This document shows, piece after piece, positions 9,472 through 17,027 of a DNA stretch of 64,000 nucleotides. The DNA is from Flavobacterium reichenbachii (GTDB lineage Bacteria; Bacteroidota; Bacteroidia; Flavobacteriales; Flavobacteriaceae). The DNA is taken from contig NZ_MUHF01000017.1 of the NCBI RefSeq assembly GCF_002217435.1, positions 38,352-102,351 of the forward strand, given 5' to 3'. A model generated the notes under the pieces. The model saw only the letters and a program-made list of their open reading frames with translations. It was not told where the DNA came from and made no database searches. The translations under genes and the position numbers were made by a program. Each line of letters opens with the position of its first letter. The first letter of the stretch is position 1.

Positions 9472-10053
9472 ATGGCTAGAACAAAAGAATTTAATGAAGA
9501 TAAAGCTTTAGATAAAGCTATAGAAATCTTTTGGCATAAAGGATACAACGGCACATCTGCACAGGATTTAGTAACGCATTTGGGTTTAAGCCGATCCAGC
9601 CTGTACGATACATTTGGCGATAAGCAAAAGCTTTTTTCTAAAGCTTTAAAAAAATACCAAAATCAAGGTCAGGATAATGTAAAAAAGCTGCTCGAAGAAT
9701 CAAATGATGTAAAAGTAACGCTGACAGAGATTTTTAAACAAGCCGTTTTAGAAAGTCTCGAAGACCGAATCACTAAAGGATGTTTTATGGTAAATTCTGC
9801 TGTAGAACTTGCTATGCACGATGCTGAAATAGCATACATCGTTCGCGATAACCAGAAAGTGATGGAAGAGGTTTTTTATAAAGCAATAAAAAAAGGGCAG
9901 GAGTCAGGACAGATTTCAGACAAACAAGAAGCCAGATCCCTTGCTCGTTTTATCTTTAATAATTATTCTGGAATTCGGGTTTTGGCTCGTGGCGGAGAAA
10001 AGGATAAAAAAGTTTATGATGATATTCTAAAAGCAATGTTTTCGTTATTTTAA
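9472..10053 (+). CDS. TetR/AcrR-family repressor
   Basis: The protein has 193 residues. The N-terminal helix-turn-helix (about 8-55) contains GYNGTSAQDLVTHLGLSRSS followed by LYDTFGDKQKLF, the standard TetR signature. The C-terminal part is a helical ligand-binding domain. I start at 9472 (MARTKEF) because the in-frame ATG at 9424 lies inside the operator and upstream of the promoter box. The matching operators suggest it represses itself and the SDR gene 72 bp upstream. The inducer is unknown, probably a substrate of the SDR. Confidence 0.88.
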   Translation: MARTKEFNEDKALDKAIEIFWHKGYNGTSAQDLVTHLGLSRSSLYDTFGDKQKLFSKALKKYQNQGQDNVKKLLEESNDVKVTLTEIFKQAVLESLEDRITKGCFMVNSAVELAMHDAEIAYIVRDNQKVMEEVFYKAIKKGQESGQISDKQEARSLARFIFNNYSGIRVLARGGEKDKKVYDDILKAMFSLF

Positions 10054-10075
10054 TAACTGCAAAATAGTCAAAATC

Positions 10076-10113
10076 AAAAAACCTCAATTACACTTAGTAG
10101 TCGAGGTTTTTTT
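10076..10113 (+). terminator. Rho-independent terminator after tetR
   Basis: The 10-bp stem AAAAAACCTC (10076-10085) pairs with GAGGTTTTTT (10103-10112) around a 17-nt loop and ends in a T-run. It lies 23 bp after the tetR stop and could also serve the converging small gene at 10156. Confidence 0.8.
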
Positions 10114-10155
10114 CTTTCCAGAAAGTACTCATTTTTTTTAAGGGTATTTAAAAAA

Positions 10156-10392
10156 TTATCTGTTTCCGTCAAGTAATTTCATTTCATCAATTATACTTAC
10201 AATCGCCAATTGCTCTTCTTCGTCCAACTTTTCAGTATATAAAAGAGTAATGAGAATAGTATAAGAATCTTCTAAATTTGAATTTTCTTCAAGTTTAAGA
10301 TCATGTGGATTCTGATATTTTTGAAGTAATGTTTTCGCAGCCTGAAAAGCGCGTTGCTCTAATGTAAGCTCTGTTTTGTCTAAATCTGCCAT
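10156..10392 (-). CDS. Small acidic hypothetical protein
   Basis: The protein has 78 residues, is acidic and probably all-helical (ELTLEQRAFQAAKTLLQKYQ), without signal peptide or membrane segment. I do not recognise the family. It follows the membrane protein gene at 10427-11473 by 34 bp on the same strand and may be co-transcribed with it. The reading frame is clean, and its amino-acid composition is that of a real protein. Confidence 0.6.
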   Translation of the reverse strand: MADLDKTELTLEQRAFQAAKTLLQKYQNPHDLKLEENSNLEDSYTILITLLYTEKLDEEEQLAIVSIIDEMKLLDGNR

Positions 10393-10426
10393 TATTTTAT
10401 GTAGTAGTAAAATATTGATTTATATC

Positions 10427-11473
10427 TTAATTAATTTTGACGATTGAAACATAACTGCTGTTTCCGTCCAGACGATAAGTATGTTCCATATGAGAAGAAT
10501 CCAGAATCTTAAGATCTGCTTTATAATTATCATGATTATAAAAGCTGAAATTTTCTTGCTCTTTACTATTTAAAACAAAATTTACAGGTTCAGATTTAGT
10601 GCCGGCTTCTATTTTTAATGGAAATTTTATATCCCACGGAATTGTGTTTTCAATATTTTTTATAGATAAGATTGTAAATTCCTTTCCAGTACTTGTTATT
10701 GAGATTTGAATTTTTTTGTAATCCCTAAAAAGAACTGATGAACTAAGCATTATTCGAAATTTTTCTTTAATCGTGGCGACACGATACAGCTTTCCTGATT
10801 TTAAAAGATCTTTTCCTTGAAAGGTGTTACTTTGTGATACATCAAAATCTCTTGCGTAAGCATTTTTCAATTCTGATTTTGAAAGCGTGATTTTATCCAG
10901 CTGTTTTTCGTTTTGAGTATAATAATCTTCTAAATTTAGTCCGGCAGATTTAAGAACAGAGCGAGGAACAATTGTAAATAAAATTTTGTCTGCATATACT
11001 TTTTCAACCTTCAAATATATTTTGGATTCAGGGTTGTTGTCTTTGACGTTTTCCAGAATAAAGAATTCGTTTGTTTTGGGATTTTCGATTTTGCTGTCAA
11101 AACCTGCTACACTTTTTGAGAAATAAACACGATCATTTTCTTCGCGATTTCTATGCTTTACTCCTTCTACTGAAGTATAGATTAAAAAACCAAGAGCAAT
11201 TAATATCGGCCACGTGTACGTATACCATGGACTGCGAACTTTAATTTTTTTTGCTCTGATTTGATAATGATATTCTAAAGGGAGTTCGTATAATTCACCA
11301 TTTCTTCTCATAGCCCATACTTTTCCGGTTCCGAAAAACGGAATCCAATAGATATGAAAATATTTCTGTCGCACTTCTATATTAAAATTTATGCCTGGAT
11401 CTGGTGCAAATCCTAATTCGTGAGGTGCGAATTCTTTTATTTTGAAATCTTTATGACCAAAAAATATTTTCAT
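10427..11473 (-). CDS. Hypothetical single-pass membrane protein
   Basis: The protein has 348 residues. The N-terminal 80 residues are soluble with basic stretches (MRRNGELYELP). One membrane segment lies at about 85-101 (YTYTWPILIALGFLIYTSV). The remaining 240 residues look beta-rich and are probably on the other side of the membrane. No catalytic motif or known family is visible. A long palindrome lies directly upstream. Confidence 0.6.
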   Translation of the reverse strand: MKIFFGHKDFKIKEFAPHELGFAPDPGINFNIEVRQKYFHIYWIPFFGTGKVWAMRRNGELYELPLEYHYQIRAKKIKVRSPWYTYTWPILIALGFLIYTSVEGVKHRNREENDRVYFSKSVAGFDSKIENPKTNEFFILENVKDNNPESKIYLKVEKVYADKILFTIVPRSVLKSAGLNLEDYYTQNEKQLDKITLSKSELKNAYARDFDVSQSNTFQGKDLLKSGKLYRVATIKEKFRIMLSSSVLFRDYKKIQISITSTGKEFTILSIKNIENTIPWDIKFPLKIEAGTKSEPVNFVLNSKEQENFSFYNHDNYKADLKILDSSHMEHTYRLDGNSSYVSIVKIN

Positions 11474-11537
11474 GTCTGGGGTATTTTTGTTAGATAGGCT
11501 TTTGGGTTTGCTGTAATTTTAAAATAAACATAAAAAA

Positions 11538-11615
11538 ATATTCCGCGAATATAAAAATTATTGTAAAGATTCTTATTCGAAATAAATCTTTGTAATTTTT
11601 ATATTCACGGAATAT
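11538..11615. repeat. Long perfect-looking palindrome between genes
   Basis: Arms at about 11538-11571 and 11584-11615 are inverted copies over some 32 bp with only a few mismatches, leaving a 12-nt loop. The outer part contains TATTCCGCGAATATAAAAAT. It lies between the membrane protein gene and the nucleoid-associated protein gene and would form one strong hairpin in RNA or ssDNA. There is no adjacent T-run, so I class it as a repeat, not a terminator. Confidence 0.75.
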
Positions 11616-11647
11616 AATAAGTAAGTAGTGAATTGATTAAGCTTTAA

Positions 11648-12706
11648 TTAGCTTTTTTCTTCTTTATTAAAATATACTAAGTAGTAATACATTTGTTTCT
11701 CTTCGTCCCAGCCTTTTTCAACAAACTTCTCAGCGCTTTCAGGATTGATAAAGTCCATTTTAATCTGAATATGAGTATCCAGATTAATAACATTTTTAAT
11801 CGATTTACGAGCGTCAGAAACTGCTGCGTTGGCAATAGGGAATGAGGTTACATCTTCAATGCTGTATTTTTCTCCTTTGTCAACTTTATAGTTTTTAAAT
11901 TCTGGAATTAAGTCTGGATTGTCTAATACTTCATTCAGGAAATTTTGTTCTTCAAACTGATCATTTTTAGCGAAATAATTCACAGATCGGTTCATAAACA
12001 TTACTTCTTCTTTTTTGTCTTCTGCCGGTAAAACCACATCTTTGGCAAAGTTCTGACAGAATTTCAAATATTTCTTTGTAATAAAGTTTTCATCTTCAAA
12101 AGCATCAACAGACAAAAAGTGCTCTAACCAATAACGCGCGTCATAACGGTTACTGTCTACAGTTAAGATTTTGTATCCTTCTTCTTTTTTATAATTAAAG
12201 ATCAAACATCCTTTATCTAATTTGCTCAGGTTGATTCCCTGCTGTAAGATCATTTCCAGGTTGCTGTTTTTTTCTTCAAACTGTAAAAAGTCAGCTTGTA
12301 ATTCGCTTTTAAAAATTCCGATTGCATCAACTATATTATTGTCAATACTCAAATTAGTCAAATACGTTACATAAACCTCTCCGTTTTTAATGTGCGGATG
12401 ATTGGACTGCTCAAATAAATGCGTTGTAATTTTTTTAGAAACCTCCTGAACATTAGAAGGATTTGCAAAAATTTCAGTTGCATATTTAAACATGTCGTTA
12501 TAATCCAAATCGACTTCGTGCGCAAACTGATAATAGTTTTCTTCTTTCTCTCTAAAAGGCTTAAAAAAGTACTCTTTTATCAAAGGAACAATTTCGTCAT
12601 TTAAGTTAAAAGGCTGTTCCGATAAAAAAATTGCTTCGTTTCTGCTTTTGTTTCCTACGCGGTGTATCGCAAGCGTCTCGATGTGGGTGTTGAATAGGTT
12701 GATCAT
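11648..12706 (-). CDS. Nucleoid-associated protein, NdpA/YejK-like
   Basis: The protein has 352 residues, the usual length of the family. The N-terminal half follows the NdpA pattern: IHRVGNKSRNE, then GEVYVTYLTN and the self-association-like segment FLQFEEKNSNLEMILQQGIN followed by KGCLIFNY. There is no signal peptide. Members bind the nucleoid, but their role in Bacteroidota is not settled. The start lies only 6 bp from the left end of the family-A element, so its native promoter has probably been displaced or lies within that element. Confidence 0.8.
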   Translation of the reverse strand: MINLFNTHIETLAIHRVGNKSRNEAIFLSEQPFNLNDEIVPLIKEYFFKPFREKEENYYQFAHEVDLDYNDMFKYATEIFANPSNVQEVSKKITTHLFEQSNHPHIKNGEVYVTYLTNLSIDNNIVDAIGIFKSELQADFLQFEEKNSNLEMILQQGINLSKLDKGCLIFNYKKEEGYKILTVDSNRYDARYWLEHFLSVDAFEDENFITKKYLKFCQNFAKDVVLPAEDKKEEVMFMNRSVNYFAKNDQFEEQNFLNEVLDNPDLIPEFKNYKVDKGEKYSIEDVTSFPIANAAVSDARKSIKNVINLDTHIQIKMDFINPESAEKFVEKGWDEEKQMYYYLVYFNKEEKS

Positions 12707-12748
12707 TTTTTAAGGTGCTGAGGTTCTGAGATGCTAAGGTGCTAAGGT

Positions 12749-12814
12749 TTAGTTTCTAACTTTTATTTTTTTTATAAAAGAAACTAACATTCTTTCTACT
12801 TCGCGGCTGTCCTC
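12749..12814 (-). pseudogene. 3' remnant of a second four-helix-bundle gene
   Basis: Read on the minus strand these 66 bases encode EDSREVERMLVSFIKKIKVR plus Asn and a stop, nearly identical to the last residues of the intact gene at 12858-13217 (EDSREVERMLVSFIKKLKAR). Nucleotide differences are scattered, so it is an old copy, not an assembly duplicate. The rest of the gene is missing and family-A octamers begin immediately on either side. Confidence 0.8.
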
Positions 12815-12857
12815 ATTTTAAAGGTGCTGAGTTTTTAGATGCTAAGGGTCTGAGTTT

Positions 12858-13217
12858 TTAGTTTCTGGCTTTTAATTTCTTAATAAACGAAACCAACATT
12901 CTTTCTACTTCGCGACTATCCTCATATAAATTATTAAATTCTTGTTCGTGAATATAGGTTATATTGTTAGCAATTTCTAATTGAGTTTGCATTTCGAATA
13001 ATGAACCTAATGAAATGTTTAAAAAGCGTAAAAAATCTTTATCACTTTCTCTTCCAAATCCTTCTGCAATATTGCTGGGAATAGAAATTGCACTGCGTCT
13101 AATTTGTGAAGTTAATCCGAAAATTTCTTCTTTTGGGAAATTGTTTGTTGAAAAATAAATTTTGGTTGTCAAGGCCATCGATTTCTGCCAGATAAGCAAG
13201 CTTCTAAAATTACTCAT
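12858..13217 (-). CDS. Four-helix-bundle (S23/IVS-type) protein
   Basis: The protein has 119 residues and the family signature: LLIWQKSMALTTKIY at the N-terminus, then FGLTSQIRRSAISIPSNIAE and GFGRESDKDFLRFLNISLGS, then helices with QLEIANN. These proteins were first noticed in intervening sequences of 23S rRNA, and the fold is shared with Avd of diversity-generating retroelements. Their biochemical role is unknown. Here the gene sits inside a roughly 600-bp element bounded by inverted family-A arrays, next to a fragment of a second copy, which suggests movement together with the repeats. Confidence 0.88.
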   Translation of the reverse strand: MSNFRSLLIWQKSMALTTKIYFSTNNFPKEEIFGLTSQIRRSAISIPSNIAEGFGRESDKDFLRFLNISLGSLFEMQTQLEIANNITYIHEQEFNNLYEDSREVERMLVSFIKKLKARN

Positions 13218-13312
13218 GTTTAAATATTTTTGATTTGAAAAATTAAAAATAAGAAAAAACTTTCAAAATAAAATCTCAGAACCTTAGCGTCTCAGAACCT
13301 CAGAACCTTTAA

Positions 13313-13852
13313 TTAATTCCAATTCTCTTCAAATCCATAATCTTCAAAGCTGTCATCGCCTTCGAACATGTCAAGATCATCTTCGTCTAAGTCGTCTTCA
13401 AATTCACCGTAGATATCGTCGTGCATGTCAGCTTCAAAGTTTTTTTCGATAGCTTCGTCCGGCATTTCACCGTGAGAGAATAAAGTTTCTGGGTAAATTG
13501 CACCAACAGATTCTTCTTCAATTGCAGCCAATTCGACTAAGAAAGTCCACATGCTTATGAAATCGTAAACGTAAATAATCTTAGTGTTTTCTTTATCTAA
13601 AATACTAGATAACGGATAATCGTTCATGGTTCTGATTTCGCCAGGAACATCTCCTGTATCAAAAAGAGGAATTTCATCTTCCTGATTCCAGGTTTCATCA
13701 CAAGTATAGAAAGAAGCAACTTCTGATCCGTCAAAACCAAAAGCGTTGAAGATTGCATTGTGTAAATCCTCAAGTGTATCTTCCTCAAGAATAGCAATGT
13801 CTCTAAAAATATCTTCTTCGGCGTCTAGAATTACTCTAAATTTATAAACCAT
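13313..13852 (-). CDS. pRiA4b ORF-3-like / IS1096 passenger-like protein
   Basis: The protein has 179 residues. The N-terminal part (VYKFRVILDAEEDIFRDIAI ... LEDLHNAIFNAFGF) is the core of the plasmid pRiA4b ORF-3-like family. The C-terminal 50 residues are a low-complexity acidic tail (DLDEDDLDMFEGDD). The function is unknown; homologues are usually chromosomal and not tied to a transposon. The family-A element ends 3 bp after its stop codon. Confidence 0.75.
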   Translation of the reverse strand: MVYKFRVILDAEEDIFRDIAILEEDTLEDLHNAIFNAFGFDGSEVASFYTCDETWNQEDEIPLFDTGDVPGEIRTMNDYPLSSILDKENTKIIYVYDFISMWTFLVELAAIEEESVGAIYPETLFSHGEMPDEAIEKNFEADMHDDIYGEFEDDLDEDDLDMFEGDDSFEDYGFEENWN

Positions 13853-14027
13853 AATCTTTGTTTTTATTGAGAGGTCAAAGGTAAAATATAAAAAACGAAA
13901 TACGAATTATGAATTACGATTTGTTGAAAAGATTTTTCGATTTTTTGATTAGTAGATATCATTGTCAGGCTGAGCGTCGCGAATCTTCGGGATCAATCAG
14001 GGGCACAATTGGATAAAAAAGAAATAA

Positions 14028-14627
14028 TTACTTCCCAGTCAATCTCTTTCTAATTTTATGATAATGCTTATGGTAGGTACTATGACTTGGATAACTTCTG
14101 CTTGATGTCATATTATTAAAAATCAAAGCGGTAAGAAACAAAATCAAAACACCAGTTAAAACCGGAGAAATGACATACATATAACCTAACGATTTCACTT
14201 TTTCAGTTCCGATGACGGCAATTAAAGCTGTAGCTCCTCCTGGTGGATGCAGTGTTTTAGTGATTTGCATTAATATAATCGCAATAGAAACTGCAAGTGG
14301 AGCCGCAATATACATAATGTCCGGAGCCAGTTTATGAACCGTTACGCCGACAATTGCTGAAATTACGTGGCCTCCAATCAAATTACGAGGCTGAGAAAAT
14401 GGGCTCTGAATAATTCCATAAACCAAAACACTCGAAGCTCCGAAAGAACCAATTAAATATACTGCATCGCTTCCGGAAAAATGCATCGCCTGTACGTAAG
14501 CCAAAATTCCAATTCCGACAAATGATCCAATAAACGACCAGAAATGCTCTTTATAATCGATTAAAGTTTCTTTATAAAGAATATAACGTGTTTTGCGATA
14601 GCTTCTTTTTATTTTTTCAGTGGGCAT
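14028..14627 (-). CDS. HPP-family membrane protein
   Basis: The protein has 199 residues with four to five membrane segments and the family-defining HPPGGATA motif near residue 126, preceded by SFGASSVLVYG. Some HPP proteins have been linked to nitrite transport across membranes; no such assignment can be made here. It is followed by a ClC-type channel gene on the same strand (100-bp spacer), so the two may be co-transcribed from the ClC side. Confidence 0.85.
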   Translation of the reverse strand: MPTEKIKRSYRKTRYILYKETLIDYKEHFWSFIGSFVGIGILAYVQAMHFSGSDAVYLIGSFGASSVLVYGIIQSPFSQPRNLIGGHVISAIVGVTVHKLAPDIMYIAAPLAVSIAIILMQITKTLHPPGGATALIAVIGTEKVKSLGYMYVISPVLTGVLILFLTALIFNNMTSSRSYPSHSTYHKHYHKIRKRLTGK

Positions 14628-14726
14628 AGTATTGTGGTATTATTTTGCTCGTTATGTTTTTAAATACACTTTGAGGTAAAGTATTATTTCTTATTGCTTT
14701 GTGAATCTGTAGCTTGTAGGTTTGGG

Positions 14727-16007
14727 TTATTTAATTAAGCTTGGAGAATAACTATAAACTGTATACGGATAAATCATTTTTGCTGTATACTTTGAAATCA
14801 GACAAACTACAAGAATTGGGAAGAATAAAGTATAATCATTTGTTAATCCACATACTAAGAAAATGGCTGTAAACGGAGCGTGAATACTTGCACTTAAAAC
14901 AGCCGCCATTCCGATAATCATGAAGTTAACCGGAATTACATTTACATGGAAAAAGCTGTTTAAGACTGAAGCCAATAATAACCCTAAAAAAGCTCCAATA
15001 AATAAACTTGGTGCAAACACTCCGCCATCACCACCAGAAGCAAGTGTTATTGAAGTAACAATTGGTTTTAAAATTAAAATTCCAATAAAAGTTAAAGCCA
15101 ATGTGATTGTCAAAGGAATTTGTGCTGAATTACCGAAAATTCCTTTTATAGCGTGATAACCTTCACCGTATAATTGCGGAAAAAAGAACAATGAAACGCT
15201 TAAAACAACAGATCCTATAATAATTTTATAATAATGCGTATCTATTTTACCAAATTGTGATTTGAAAAATAAAACACAACGGGTTAAATAAACCGAGTTC
15301 ATTCCCGCCAGGATTCCCAACAAAATAAAATACGGAATCGCTTTTAGATGCCAGGTTGTAATGGAAACAGCAAACAGAGGCTCTTCTTTTAAAATAGTCA
15401 GTAAACCAAAAGCGACTGAAACGGCAATAATATTGGATATGATAAAAGCTCGGGTTACTTTTCTGGAAATTACTTCAAAAGCAAATAAAATTCCCGCAAT
15501 CGGACTGCTGAAAAGTGCCGTAACTCCGGCTGCAACTCCCGCACAGATCAATTCTGTTTTGTATCGACGGAAAATATTTTCTTTTTCGTGCGCCACCGAG
15601 CCAATGGTTGCCGTAGCGACAACGGTTGAAACTTCTATTCCCGTTGAACCGCCAAAAATAACCGTAATTAAACCGTTTATAAAATGGGAAGGAATTTTGT
15701 ACGAAGGAAGATTTTTTGTTTTAGATTGTGTGCTCTCAAATACTTCTTTAATACCTTTGTTTTCTTTTTTCTTAAAAAGATATTGTCTTAGAAAGTAAAT
15801 CACAGACAATCCGAAAACCGGAAAAATAATGTAGAACAGAGGATGAACGGTAACTTCATGAAAGAAGATTTCTTCGTAATATTCAGTAATTTTTTTAAGT
15901 GAAATTCCGAGAAAGGCAGAAAGAAAGCCAATCAAAATAGAAACAATAACTAATTTTCGGAATTTAATGAATTGATGATTTTTTTTGATTTGCGCCGTTT
16001 TGTTCAT
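14727..16007 (-). CDS. ClC-family chloride channel/antiporter
   Basis: The protein has 426 residues and about ten hydrophobic helices. Family motifs are present in modified form: GGSTGIEVSTVVATATIGS in place of GREGP, keeping the gating Glu, and GGDGGVFAPSLFIGAFLG for the GxFxP motif. SSPIAGILFAFEV is also typical. It probably moves chloride, possibly fluoride or another anion, across the inner membrane. No CBS domains follow. A strongly open antisense frame of 145 codons overlaps it but is a shadow. Confidence 0.88.
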   Translation of the reverse strand: MNKTAQIKKNHQFIKFRKLVIVSILIGFLSAFLGISLKKITEYYEEIFFHEVTVHPLFYIIFPVFGLSVIYFLRQYLFKKKENKGIKEVFESTQSKTKNLPSYKIPSHFINGLITVIFGGSTGIEVSTVVATATIGSVAHEKENIFRRYKTELICAGVAAGVTALFSSPIAGILFAFEVISRKVTRAFIISNIIAVSVAFGLLTILKEEPLFAVSITTWHLKAIPYFILLGILAGMNSVYLTRCVLFFKSQFGKIDTHYYKIIIGSVVLSVSLFFFPQLYGEGYHAIKGIFGNSAQIPLTITLALTFIGILILKPIVTSITLASGGDGGVFAPSLFIGAFLGLLLASVLNSFFHVNVIPVNFMIIGMAAVLSASIHAPFTAIFLVCGLTNDYTLFFPILVVCLISKYTAKMIYPYTVYSYSPSLIK

Positions 16008-16660
16008 CAGATGTGGATTTGTAGATCGCGTAATTTTATTTGCGATTTCACAAAATTAGTCAATCAAATCTGTTTTTTAATAAAAAGCGGTCTTTATAAT
16101 TTGTTAAAATTATTAAAACAAGGAAATTCTTCTAGCACAGTTTTGGCATCTGCTATTGTAGATAAAGGGTAGGGCTGTTGTTTTAAATTATTCCTTATAT
16201 ATTTCCCTGAAAATATAGGTAGGGCATTATAAAAATCTGCAAAGATTTTTATGCGCTACACAAAGAATGTGAAAAGCGGTTTTAGCTAAAACTTTTATAG
16301 TTTTGGTTAAAACCGCTTTTTTTTTGATTTAAGTTAAGTTTTTTTAAACAGAATTTCTTCTTTACAAGTTTCAAAATAATTATTTCCAAAAAAGAACTTT
16401 ATTCCTCTGGATATTTACTTTTTACATCCAGGCGATCTTCTACGAGTTAGTTTTAGGGTAAAAGATACTTTTCCGGTAAAAAAAAACTTCACTCCTTGTT
16501 TCTTCTAACCCTTTGTTTCTTTGGTAACAAAACTTCTTAATCTTACCTTATTTTATTATTATAAAGACCTATAGAGCTATGCCTGTTTAGAAAATAGACT
16601 TAATTTTGCGGATAAATTCTTACTTGTCTCGTTTACGATACAAATTTAAATTTTGAGGCT
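16008..16660. other. Gene-poor spacer of 650 bp
   Basis: No convincing gene is present. The first part is upstream sequence of the ClC gene. The only strong signal is the long hairpin with a T-run at 16272-16326. A possible promoter box TAATTTTG at 16601-16608 precedes the small gene at 16661. The stretch 16330-16560 shows nothing I can identify. Confidence 0.6.
16272..16326 (+). terminator. Orphan strong terminator-like hairpin
   Basis: Arms 16272-16293 (starting AAAAGCGGTTTTAGC) and 16299-16320 pair over 22 bp with two mismatches around a 5-nt loop and are followed by a run of T. This is an excellent rightward terminator, but no gene on the plus strand precedes it for over 6 kb. It may end an unannotated small RNA in 16030-16270 or be left from a lost gene. 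Confidence 0.65.
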
Positions 16661-16864
16661 ATGGATGAAAGTAAAACAAAGGTTTACAGATCTTACGATT
16701 TAATGATTTTAGATGCCCTGTTTGTAAAGTATGGAGTTTCAAAGTATTATATCCGTAAATGTCTTGCAGGAAATGCAAATGGCACCAAACCAGACAGCAT
16801 TAGAAAAGATTATCAGCTCTTGGAAAAAGCAGTAAAAGATGCTATTGCAGGTTTTTTGAAATAA
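16661..16864 (+). CDS. Small protein with possible helix-turn-helix
   Basis: The protein has 67 residues and is basic. The segment LDALFVKYGVSKYYIRKCLA is compatible with a helix-turn-helix (GVSKYYIRKCLAG as turn plus recognition helix), followed by a helix in RKDYQLLEKAVKDAI. The DNA-binding idea is inference. It is the first gene of a three-gene cassette (67 aa, 493 aa, 171 aa). A decayed copy stands in the same position before the paralogous cassette at 19673-19837, which shows that this gene and the next were duplicated together. Confidence 0.7.
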   Translation: MDESKTKVYRSYDLMILDALFVKYGVSKYYIRKCLAGNANGTKPDSIRKDYQLLEKAVKDAIAGFLK

Positions 16865-16946
16865 GTTCTTTGCATTCATGTAAGAACCTATCTAACTATG
16901 ATGTACAAACTGTTGAAACAGCCTGTACATTAAATAAACGTAGAAT

Positions 16947-17027
16947 GAATGAATACTAATTATTTAATAAAATGAATGAATACTAATTATTTAATAAAAT
17001 GAATGAATACTAATTATTTAATAAAAT
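16947..17027 (+). repeat. Three perfect 27-bp tandem repeats at a start codon
   Basis: Units at 16947-16973, 16974-17000 and 17001-17027 are identical and begin GAATGAATACTAATTATT. Each ends in AAAAT, so together with the next G it makes an ATG; the last gives the start of the 493-aa gene. The earlier ATGs open four-codon frames (MNEY then stop). The paralogous cassette at 19.9 kb has only one, slightly different unit, so the expansion is recent. Confidence 0.9.

Larger units (their letters stand above)
12712..13309. mobile_element. Inverted-repeat element carrying a four-helix-bundle gene
   Basis: The left end (12712-12747) and right end (13274-13309) are 36-bp inverted copies with about six mismatches, built of RAGRTKCT octamers. 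A third octamer array lies at about 12822-12856. Between the first two arrays is the broken 3' end of a four-helix-bundle gene; between the second and third is an intact one. The layout is array-fragment-array-gene-inverted array. Empty versions of the same palindrome occur at 1.0 and 26.3 kb. No transposase is present, so mobility is inferred. Confidence 0.65.

Noticed and set aside
13960..14000. GTCAGGCTGAGCG motif as a regulatory site
   Set aside because: I know it as a common intergenic sequence in Bacteroidota; only one degenerate copy is here and nothing ties it to a function.
15361..15798. 145-codon plus-strand frame inside the ClC gene
   Set aside because: It is antisense to a gene with clear family motifs, and its translation is low-complexity (Ala/Ile/Lys-rich) without any domain.
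15972..16172. 66-codon plus-strand frame upstream of the ClC gene
   Set aside because: It overlaps the ClC start antisense, has no domain and ends before the orphan hairpin without any coding signature.
16947..17027. Possible CRISPR-like array
   Set aside because: Three units abut directly with no spacers and include the gene start; it is a simple tandem repeat.
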